Shown piece by piece: positions 8,953 through 16,076 of a DNA stretch of 64,000 nucleotides (its first letter is position 1; each line of letters starts with the position of its first letter). This stretch comes from Sphingomonas abietis (GTDB lineage: Bacteria > Pseudomonadota > Alphaproteobacteria > Sphingomonadales > Sphingomonadaceae). The translations under genes and the position numbers were made by a program. Location of the stretch: the NCBI RefSeq assembly GCF_027625475.1, contig NZ_CP115174.1, positions 2,639,001 through 2,703,000 on the forward strand, given 5' to 3'. Below the pieces are notes generated by a model that had not been told where the DNA came from, searched no databases, and was given only the letters and a program-made list of their open reading frames with translations.

Positions 8953-9855
8953 CTACATCTCCCGGATCGCACCGAAGTCCATGTTGCGCAGGTCGGTGAG
9001 GAGATCCGGCCCCGTCGGCTCCCAGCCCAGCATGGCGCGGGTCTTCGCGCTGGCGGCGGGCATGTCGAGATGGGCGAACATGGCGAACCAGCCGAAATGA
9101 GCGGCGGCCGCCTCGGCGGCCAAGGCGACGACCGGCAGGTTCAGGCCCGCCCCCAGCACCTCGGCGACGTGGCGGGCGGCCACCCCTTCCTCGGCCACGG
9201 CATGGTAGCGCGCACCTGGCTCCGCCCGGTCCAGCGCGAGCGCATAGAGCCTGGCGACGTCGACGACATGGGCGGCGGGCCAGCGGTTGAGCCCCTCGCC
9301 GACATAGGCGAACGCGCCTTTCGCGAGTGAAATCTGGATATAGGGCGAGATGAGGCCCTGCTTGACGGTGTCGTGGACCTGCGGGAGCCGCACCACCGAC
9401 AGGTTGATGCCGTCCTCCAACAGCGTCTGCCCGGCCCGTTCGGATGCGATCCGCGGATTGGGGTGGTGCGGGTTGAAGACAGTCTCGACGGCGGGCCGGC
9501 CGTCGCCGGGATCGCCGATCCCGGTGCCCGACGTGATCAGCAGAGGCCGGTTCGAGCCCTTCAGCGCCGATCCCAGAGCCTCGATCACGCGGCGATCCTT
9601 CTCGCAATTCGCCGCGAAATTGGAGAAGTCATGGTCGAAGGCGGTGTGGATCACGCCATCGGCCTCGGCCGCCCCGGCGGCGATGCCGGCGGGATCCTCC
9701 AGCGTGGCGAAATGGGCGCGGGCACCGGCTGCGGCGAGCGCCCTCGCCCCCTCTTCCGATCGCGTCATGCCCACCACTTCATGGCCGGCAGCGAGCAATT
9801 CGGGGATGATGCGCGACCCGATGAAGCCGGTCGCACCTGTGAGGAATATACGCAT
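8953..9855 (-). CDS. Atypical SDR-family NAD(P)-dependent oxidoreductase
   Basis: A 300-residue Rossmann-fold enzyme. The nucleotide-binding motif GATGFIGS is at residues 7-14, and an ITSGTG motif is near 110. The catalytic YxxxK of classical SDRs is not conserved: the expected region reads RIASERAGQTLL, as in atypical SDR5-like members. I chose ATG 9855 because GGAGAG sits 5 bases upstream; a GTG at 9861 is two codons earlier. The substrate is unknown. It is divergent from an XRE/MmyB-type regulator, a pairing seen often where the regulator controls the oxidoreductase gene. Confidence 0.85.
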   Translation of the reverse strand: MRIFLTGATGFIGSRIIPELLAAGHEVVGMTRSEEGARALAAAGARAHFATLEDPAGIAAGAAEADGVIHTAFDHDFSNFAANCEKDRRVIEALGSALKGSNRPLLITSGTGIGDPGDGRPAVETVFNPHHPNPRIASERAGQTLLEDGINLSVVRLPQVHDTVKQGLISPYIQISLAKGAFAYVGEGLNRWPAAHVVDVARLYALALDRAEPGARYHAVAEEGVAARHVAEVLGAGLNLPVVALAAEAAAAHFGWFAMFAHLDMPAASAKTRAMLGWEPTGPDLLTDLRNMDFGAIREM

Positions 9856-9908
9856 GGACACTCTCCGTCATTGTTCGGAGGGCCAAGGTGGCCTATGGAT
9901 TTTCCTGT

Positions 9909-9924
9909 TAAAGTAGTGACTTTA
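9909..9924. promoter_or_regulatory. Candidate operator between the SDR and XRE-regulator genes
   Basis: Inverted repeat TAAAGT-N4-ACTTTA lies in the 97-base divergent promoter region, 54 bases from the SDR start and 29 from the regulator start. It is close to an AT-rich TATAAAAA stretch that could be a -10. Probably bound by the adjacent MmyB-type regulator. Confidence 0.5.
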
Positions 9925-9952
9925 TCATGGTATAAAAACCAACAGGCCCGCG

Positions 9953-10801
9953 ATGCTCCTGCAAGAGACCACCCCGCTCGGCACCTTCCTGCGTGATCGC
10001 AGGATGCGGCTCGATCCCGCCACCTTCGGATTTTCGACCGGACGGCGCCGGACCCCGGGGCTGCGCCGGGAAGAGGTCGCCCAGCGCGCGAACATCAGCC
10101 CGACCTGGTACACCTGGCTCGAACAGGGCCGCGGCGGGGCGCCCTCGGCGGACGTGCTGGAGCGGATCGCGACCGGGCTGATGCTGACCGAACCCGAACG
10201 CGAGCATCTCCACATCCTCGCCTTCGGGCATCCGCCGGAAGCCCGATACCGGGAACCGGAGGGGATCACGCCACGCCTGCAGCGCGTTCTCGATGCCATC
10301 CCGGCCTGCCCCGCCATGATCCGCACCGCGACCTGGGATATCGTCGCCTGGAATCGCGCGGCGGCGCTCGTCCTGCTCGATTATGCGACGCTTCCCCGCC
10401 CGGCGCGCAACATCCTGCGGCTGATGTTCTCCGATTCCCGGGTGAAGGCGGTGCAGGAGGATTGGCGCAGCGTCGCGCGCTTCGTGGTCGGGGCGTTCCG
10501 CGCCGATGCCGCGCGCGCGGGTGCCGGTGACGAAATCCGGCAGCTCGTCGAAGAACTCTCCGCGATGAGCCCGGAGTTCGCTGCGATGTGGCGCGACAAT
10601 GAGGTGGTCGGCCATGGCGAGGGCGTCAAGCGCCTGCACCATCCCGAACTCGGCCCCATCGAGCTCGAATTTTCCACCTTCGCGGTCGAGGGCCGCCCCG
10701 ATCTCAACATGTTGGTCTATGCGCCGGCGACCGAGGACGTCGCCGCGCGCATCCAGGCCCTGGTCGCGGGCGGAGCGGCTGGGCAAGCCGCACCATCATG
10801 A
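9953..10801 (+). CDS. XRE-family transcriptional regulator with MmyB-like ligand domain
   Basis: A 282-residue cytoplasmic regulator. Residues 9-80 form the helix-turn-helix domain with the GRRRTPGLRREEVAQRANIS and WYTWLEQGR segments typical of this subfamily. Residues 105-275 form the MmyB-like ligand-binding domain (TWDIVAWNRAA, ELSAMSPEFAAMWRDNEV, HHPELGPIELEFSTF). Such regulators usually repress a divergent oxidoreductase gene and respond to small or fatty ligands. The divergent SDR gene and the inverted repeat between them fit this. The true ligand is unknown. The start ATG lacks a strong SD. Confidence 0.88.
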   Translation: MLLQETTPLGTFLRDRRMRLDPATFGFSTGRRRTPGLRREEVAQRANISPTWYTWLEQGRGGAPSADVLERIATGLMLTEPEREHLHILAFGHPPEARYREPEGITPRLQRVLDAIPACPAMIRTATWDIVAWNRAAALVLLDYATLPRPARNILRLMFSDSRVKAVQEDWRSVARFVVGAFRADAARAGAGDEIRQLVEELSAMSPEFAAMWRDNEVVGHGEGVKRLHHPELGPIELEFSTFAVEGRPDLNMLVYAPATEDVAARIQALVAGGAAGQAAPS

Positions 10802-10877
10802 CGGCGGCCCGCGGTCACGCTTGCCGGGAGGGTGCGAACCCGCAGGCCGTCGCCTGCGAAAGCATCGTCCGATCCGC

Positions 10878-11015
10878 TCAGATCAGGATCAATTCCTCTT
10901 CGTCGATCCGCATCGCCAGCAGCCACGCCTCCCGATAGTCGAGCCGGTCGAGCGCCGCGTCGAGAGCGTCGCGCAATCGCTGCATCGCGTTTTCATGTCG
11001 TTGATCGTCGAACAC
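10878..11015 (-). CDS. Short hypothetical protein, 45 codons
   Basis: A short gene that standard ORF size limits would miss. It starts at GTG 11015 with a strong SD (AGGAGG, 6 bases upstream) and encodes an acidic, helical peptide (VFDDQRHENAMQRLRDALDA, then a Trp- and Glu-rich tail ending in EEELILI). The frame shows normal codon choice and ends in TGA at 10878. It lies on the minus strand between the XRE regulator and the MFS gene. There is no signal peptide. Function unknown; the helix pattern (heptad-like Leu/Ala) suggests a small protein-binding helix pair. Confidence 0.6.
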   Translation of the reverse strand: MFDDQRHENAMQRLRDALDAALDRLDYREAWLLAMRIDEEELILI

Positions 11016-11227
11016 CAAGCCCCTCCTGCACAATGGTCGGATAGGCCGAGATCGTTACCAGCCCGACACGAGGGCCGGTTAACATCGGTAAAGCAGACCT
11101 GCGTCTGGCGGCGATGTCGACGGCGACGGCCGGAGCGAACCGTCCACGCCGCCGATGGCGGCGGCGCGAACGCCGCGCGCGATGTCATCACGCTGCCATC
11201 GTCTTTCGCCATGGCGATCCGATCGCA

Positions 11228-12388
11228 ATGCTCCAAAGCCAATCCGTGCCTATCAGCCGCCATTCGCTCGATACCCTCGCGGGCCTGTGGATCGGCGCCC
11301 TCGGCCTCGCATCGCTAGGTCTCCAGCCCCAGATTCTGCTGGCGTCGGTCACGACAAGCCTGACCGCGATGGAGGCCGGCCGCCTGGCGACGCTCGAGAT
11401 CGGCGCGATGGCGATCGCCAGCGCGGTGGTCATATGCGGTGCGGCAGGCCCGTTTCGCAGTACCCTGTCCGGTCTCGGCTGCGCGCTGATGGCCGGTGGA
11501 AGTCTGCTCGCGGCCTGTTCGGCGAATATAGTCACGGCCTCCGCCGGGCGGGCGCTGGCCGGTATCGGCGAAGGCATATTGGCCTCGGCGGGCGTCGTCG
11601 CCGTTCTGGGCAGCGCCAGGCCCGTCCGCGCCAGCGCCGGCTTCGTCACCATCGCCGCCCTGCCCCCGCTTGCGGGTTCCGTCGTCCTGGCGCTGATCGG
11701 CCGGCAGATATGGGGCGGCAATGCGCCGCTGCTGCTGCTCGCCGCCGGTGGCCTGCTGGCCCTGATTCCGGTCCTTTTCCGGCGATCCCGCACGCCGGTG
11801 CCGCTCCCGAAGCCCCGCCCGCCCGCGATCGGATCGGTCATCGTCATCATGCTGCTATGGCTGCTGAACGCGATCGCCAGCGCCTGTTGGACCTATCTCG
11901 GGGCGCTGGGTGCCGAACAGGGCCTCGCGCCGCCGTTCGTCGCACACAGCCTCTCCGTCGGGCTTCTGGCGCAGATGGCGGCCAGCATTTTGCTGGCGTG
12001 GCGCGGGCCGGATGCTCGCCTCGCGCTTTTTCTCCTGATCGCCGTCGGCGCCGAGGGGGGTGGCGTCCTCCTCGCATCCGGGGCGGCGGGCCGGCCGACC
12101 GCCTATCTGGTCGCGACCGCGATCTTCGGCTTCGCCCTGCACGCCGCCTCTCCGCTGGTGACCGGCCTCTTCACCCAGTCCGATCCCACCCGCCGTTGCA
12201 GCTATCTGATCCTGCCGGTCACGCTTCTCGGCATCGCGACCGGCCCGGCCATGGCCTCGCTCTTTCCGGATCCGGCCTCCGCCTTCCTCGCCGGCGGCGG
12301 GCTGCTGATCGGGGTCGCCGTCGCGCTCGCGGTCTTCACGCAACGGCCCATGCCCTGGGCCAGGGAGTCCTTCATCGCGATGCCCTAG
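11228..12388 (+). CDS. MFS-type transporter
   Basis: A 386-residue inner-membrane protein with about 11-12 hydrophobic helices and short loops, in the size range of MFS carriers. A GRALAGIGEGIL segment near residue 115 fits the motif region of helix 4. A basic RRSRTPVPLPKPRP loop near 195 marks the central cytoplasmic loop between the two six-helix halves. I chose ATG 11228. An upstream ATG at 11114 would add 38 Arg-rich residues that look non-coding. The substrate is unknown. Its stop overlaps the stop of the convergent GH92 gene within CTAG. Confidence 0.75.
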   Translation: MLQSQSVPISRHSLDTLAGLWIGALGLASLGLQPQILLASVTTSLTAMEAGRLATLEIGAMAIASAVVICGAAGPFRSTLSGLGCALMAGGSLLAACSANIVTASAGRALAGIGEGILASAGVVAVLGSARPVRASAGFVTIAALPPLAGSVVLALIGRQIWGGNAPLLLLAAGGLLALIPVLFRRSRTPVPLPKPRPPAIGSVIVIMLLWLLNAIASACWTYLGALGAEQGLAPPFVAHSLSVGLLAQMAASILLAWRGPDARLALFLLIAVGAEGGGVLLASGAAGRPTAYLVATAIFGFALHAASPLVTGLFTQSDPTRRCSYLILPVTLLGIATGPAMASLFPDPASAFLAGGGLLIGVAVALAVFTQRPMPWARESFIAMP

Positions 12389-14622
12389 CCGGGGTGACCG
12401 GATGCCATGGCCAGGGTCGGCGCCGGCGGCGGTGCGGTCCCCCATGCGCCGGGCTTCGGCCCCATGTGCAGCACCAGCATCCCGCCATGGGCGATCTCTT
12501 CGTGGCGCAGCCACGCGCGATCGAGCGGACGCCCGTCGAGTTCTGCCGATTGCACGAACGGGTTCTCGCCGGTCGCGCCGAGCCCCGGCGCGCGAATGTG
12601 GAGGATATGGCCGCCGCCCAGATCGATGTCGCTGGCGGTGAATTCCGGCGACCCGATCAGATAGAGATCCTGCCCGGCCACCGGGAACAGCCCGAGCGAC
12701 TGGAACACCAGCCAGCTCGACATCGCGCCGCTGTCGTCATTGGCGGGCAGGCCGCCGCGGCCGTCGAAGAAGCCCTTTTCGCGATAGTCGATCAGCCGCT
12801 CGACCGAGAGATCGGGCCGTCCGAGCCAGTGATAGAGCATCGGGATCAGGAAGCCCGGCTCGTTGGTGATGTCGAAATGGAGATGGTCGAACAGCGTATC
12901 GAGCCGCTTGCGGAACGCGTCGGCCCCGCCCGCCTTGGCGATGAGGCCGGGGATGTCCTGCGGCGCATAGAGCGAATAGGTCCAGATATCGCCTTCGTAG
13001 AGGAAATCCGGCCAGGTGCCGCGCGTGACGAGATAGGGATCGGCCCATGTCCCGTCGGGCTTGCGCGGGCGCAGGAAGCCCGAGACGCCCTCGCGGCTGA
13101 GTGCGGGATCCCACAGATGGGCCCAGTTGCCCGAGCGCTTCAGCGCCGCGCGCGCGATATCGGCGTGACCCAGACCGTTCGCCAGCTCGGCGATGGCGAA
13201 ATCGTCATAGGCATATTCGACAGTGCGCGAGCCGGCCCGCGGGAAATCAGTGCTGACATAGCCCTTGGCGAGATAGTCGCTGATGCCGCCGCGGCCATAT
13301 TGCTCGGGGCGGTCCGGCTCGACCGCGGCGTTCTTTTCCATGCCCTGGAGCGCGGTGGCATAGTCGATGCCGCGCAGGCCCTTCACATAGGCATCGGCGA
13401 TCATCACGTCGGCGTTGCTGCCGCCCTGGGTGCGGCCGGTGCTGTTGCCGCTGCGGCCATCGGGCAGCCAGCCCTCATGGCGATAGATGTCGACCAGCGA
13501 GCGGACCAGATCGCGCTCGCGTTCCGGCGCGATCAGGGTGAGCAGCGGGGCGTTGGTGCGGAACGTGTCCCAGATCGTGTAATAATCGTCATAATAAGGT
13601 TCGCTCGACGACCATTTCGGATTCTCGCCGCTATGATCCGACGGCATCATCATGACGTGGTAGAGCGCGCTGTAGAATTGCCGCTGCTGGGAGGCGGTGC
13701 CGCCCGCAATCCGGATCGGGGACAGGGCGTGGCGCCATGCCTGCTCGCCGGCGGCGCGGGTCGCGTCGAAGCCGGCGGCGGCCAGCGCGTTCTGCCGGGC
13801 CTTGTCGACGCTGACGAACGAGATACCGACGCGCGCGGTGACGGTCTGGCCGGCACGACCGGGGAAATCGAGCGTGGCGCCGATCGGATGGTCGCCGTCC
13901 ACGGACGCGGATGGCGCGGCGGACAGCGCCTCGCCGGTCCATGTCCGGGTGCCGGCCGCATCGCGATCGGCGATCAGCGCGAAATAGACGCGATATTCGT
14001 CGCCCATGTTCCAGCCGCCGGCATAGCGCCCCATGCCGTCAATCTCATGGGCCGAGCGCGCCGTGACATTGCCGCCGAGGAAACGCTGATCCTCCTTGCC
14101 GCCGCGCTTGTTGAGCATCTGGTCGAGCCGCACCGTGATGTGCGCGGCCTGCGCCGTGCGGAAGGTGTAGCGATGGACCCCGGCGCGGGCGCCGGCGGTG
14201 AGTTCGGCGCGGACAGCGGGGCGCACCAGCGTCGCCGCATAATAGCCGGGCCGCACCACCTCGTCGGTGCGCGGGCTGGCGACATCGGCGATGTCGAGCG
14301 CGCCGCTGGCGGGCATCACCCGGATATTGCCATATTTGCCGGCGGCGCCGCTCAGATGGAGATGGCTGAAGCCCAGCACATTGCCGTCGCGGCGATAGCC
14401 ATATTTGGAGGCCACGCCATCGAAGCTCGCCATGTCGGGGCCGAGCTTGACCATCCCGAACGGCACCGTCGCGCCGACAAAGGTGTAGCCATACCAGTCG
14501 GTGCCGATCAGCGGATCGACCAGGGGCAGCGGATCGGCGGTCATCGCCGCCCGATCCGCTGCCAGCGCCGGAAAAGCGAGCGTCGCGAGCAGCAGGGCGA
14601 TCGCGCGCGCCGGGCGGTTCAT
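12385..14622 (-). CDS. Glycoside hydrolase family 92 alpha-mannosidase
   Basis: A 745-residue secreted enzyme. GH92 enzymes are Ca2+-dependent exo-alpha-mannosidases, mostly alpha-1,2, that trim glycans in the periplasm or at the surface. Residues 1-22 form a signal peptide (ending ALAAD). The N-terminal motif VDPLIGTDWYGYTFVGATVPFGM opens the beta-sandwich domain. The catalytic region carries GRSGNSTGRTQGGSNADV and later NDDSGAMSSWLVFQSLGLFPV, both hallmark GH92 segments. ATG 14622 overlaps the stop of the upstream PLC-like gene (ATGA), so the two are translationally coupled. Together with the TonB receptor further upstream they look like a small glycan-use locus. Confidence 0.9.
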   Translation of the reverse strand: MNRPARAIALLLATLAFPALAADRAAMTADPLPLVDPLIGTDWYGYTFVGATVPFGMVKLGPDMASFDGVASKYGYRRDGNVLGFSHLHLSGAAGKYGNIRVMPASGALDIADVASPRTDEVVRPGYYAATLVRPAVRAELTAGARAGVHRYTFRTAQAAHITVRLDQMLNKRGGKEDQRFLGGNVTARSAHEIDGMGRYAGGWNMGDEYRVYFALIADRDAAGTRTWTGEALSAAPSASVDGDHPIGATLDFPGRAGQTVTARVGISFVSVDKARQNALAAAGFDATRAAGEQAWRHALSPIRIAGGTASQQRQFYSALYHVMMMPSDHSGENPKWSSSEPYYDDYYTIWDTFRTNAPLLTLIAPERERDLVRSLVDIYRHEGWLPDGRSGNSTGRTQGGSNADVMIADAYVKGLRGIDYATALQGMEKNAAVEPDRPEQYGRGGISDYLAKGYVSTDFPRAGSRTVEYAYDDFAIAELANGLGHADIARAALKRSGNWAHLWDPALSREGVSGFLRPRKPDGTWADPYLVTRGTWPDFLYEGDIWTYSLYAPQDIPGLIAKAGGADAFRKRLDTLFDHLHFDITNEPGFLIPMLYHWLGRPDLSVERLIDYREKGFFDGRGGLPANDDSGAMSSWLVFQSLGLFPVAGQDLYLIGSPEFTASDIDLGGGHILHIRAPGLGATGENPFVQSAELDGRPLDRAWLRHEEIAHGGMLVLHMGPKPGAWGTAPPPAPTLAMASGHPG

Positions 14623-15878
14623 GGCTGCACGATCGCGTCGCGCGGCGCCGGCTGGCTGATCGGCGCGGCCTCGGCGCGCGCCCAGTCGGCGTCGCTCACC
14701 CGCTCGACCGGCAGTCCGCTGCACTGCGCGGCGGCCCGCACCGGGTTGCAGACCGCCGCGTCATGATCGGGCAGCCGCACCGCGAAGCCGCCGGGCAGGC
14801 GCGGATCGGGCCAGAGATAGTCGGTCGAGACGAATTGCGCGCCGGTCTTCAGCGCGAGATCGCGATGAGCGACGTCGTTGCGCCGCGCCTCCCAGGTGTT
14901 GTCGTCGGCGCGGGTGCGGACGAGGAAGCCGGCGCGGACGTCGTCGGCGATCCGCTGCCCCTGCTCGACCGGATGGTTGAGCGTCAGATAGGCGGCGGCG
15001 GGCGAATGCTCGTCGGTGTTGACGAAGGCGACCCGGCCCTCGAGCGAGGCGCGCCCCCCCCGATAGATCGCGACCTTCTCGGGGGTTTCGTCGAGCGCGA
15101 ACAGGATCTTGCCGCGCGCCGCGCCGAGCGTCGGCCAATGGTCGGCGAGCACCGCCTCGCGCAGCGTCGGATAATGGCCCTGTACGTCATCGGGCGTGAT
15201 CAGCTTCGACGGCGGCAGCACCGCGCGGATCTCCGCGTCGAAGGCATCGAAGGCGGCGGTGTCGAAGGACAGCAGCGGCACGCCGCCGGGCGCGGCCTTG
15301 CCGTCCTTGGCGTTGATCAGGATGGTGATCGGGGCGTGGCGCGGATGCGCGTCGGACCAGGCCTTCACCAGCCCGAGGCATTGCTTGAAGGTGACGCAGC
15401 TCGATCGGAAATCGACGTCGGGGATGTGCAGCACCTTGAAGCCGGGCTGCATCATCGTCGCGGTCCACGCCGGATCGAGCGCGGTGTGGGTCGCCTCGGC
15501 AATGTGCGGATGGGCGTAGCGGCCGCCCTGCGGATCATAGACCACATCGATCTCGATCTGCCGCATCCCGGCGTCGAGCTCGGCCGGCAGCGACTTGTGG
15601 GTGTAATCGAGCGACTGGGCGCCCTTGGCGGTGGCGGCGGCGATCAGGCGATAATCGGCCGGCGGGATCGCCTGCTTGTAGCTGTTGTGGGTGCCGACCG
15701 TCATCAGGTCGTTGAGCCTGAGGTGGCGATCCATCCAGGCCTCCGCGCAGCCGTCACCGGCCTGGCGCGCGTCCGCCGCGGCCAGGTGGCAGCCATGGCG
15801 CGCCGGCGGCGTCGCCGATGCGGCATGAGCGGACAGCCCTGCACCACCCAGCATCAGGATAGGGATCAACGCACGCAT
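14619..15878 (-). CDS. Secreted Ca2+-dependent phosphoinositide phospholipase C-like protein
   Basis: A 419-residue exported protein. Residues 1-19 form a signal peptide (MRALIPILMLGGAGLSAHAA). The catalytic domain has the motif VGTHNSYK with a catalytic His, followed by DAGMRQIEIDVVYDPQ and HTALDP, as in the bacterial PI-PLC-C1 family. The start ATG 15878 has AAGGAAG 5 bases upstream; a longer frame would add 56 residues without a signal. The enzyme would cleave phosphatidylinositol or an inositol phospho-glycolipid outside the cell or in the periplasm. Its coupling to a GH92 mannosidase suggests a mannosylated inositol lipid substrate (inference). Confidence 0.82.
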   Translation of the reverse strand: MRALIPILMLGGAGLSAHAASATPPARHGCHLAAADARQAGDGCAEAWMDRHLRLNDLMTVGTHNSYKQAIPPADYRLIAAATAKGAQSLDYTHKSLPAELDAGMRQIEIDVVYDPQGGRYAHPHIAEATHTALDPAWTATMMQPGFKVLHIPDVDFRSSCVTFKQCLGLVKAWSDAHPRHAPITILINAKDGKAAPGGVPLLSFDTAAFDAFDAEIRAVLPPSKLITPDDVQGHYPTLREAVLADHWPTLGAARGKILFALDETPEKVAIYRGGRASLEGRVAFVNTDEHSPAAAYLTLNHPVEQGQRIADDVRAGFLVRTRADDNTWEARRNDVAHRDLALKTGAQFVSTDYLWPDPRLPGGFAVRLPDHDAAVCNPVRAAAQCSGLPVERVSDADWARAEAAPISQPAPRDAIVQP

Positions 15879-16076
15879 ACGCACTTCCTTCATGGGGCGG
15901 CCACGGGTTGCTCTCGCCCCCTGCTCGCCGCGATATAGAACGGGTTTGTGAGGATCGCGGGACGGCGCGATGCCGAGCGCGGCTGCGATCGGAGCGGCAA
16001 TCATCGGCACCTCGGTCAGTGTCCTGCGAATATGGGCGGCGGCCAAGGGGGGTAAGACCGCCGCCCCGGTTCACGA
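15879..16076. other. Gap between TonB receptor and PLC-like gene
   Basis: A 198-base spacer on the minus-strand operon. It holds a hairpin with arms GGCGGCGG and CCGCCGCC (about 16034-16063) but no T-run, so it may slow rather than end the transcript from the receptor gene into the PLC/GH92 pair. No coding frame seen. Confidence 0.4.

Noticed and set aside
11155..14766. 1203-residue open frame across the MFS and GH92 genes
   Set aside because: It runs in frame-shifted and antisense phases of two well-supported genes; the composition is artefactual.
15879..16076. Terminator between TonB receptor and PLC-like gene
   Set aside because: The hairpin exists but there is no T-run, so I do not call it a terminator.
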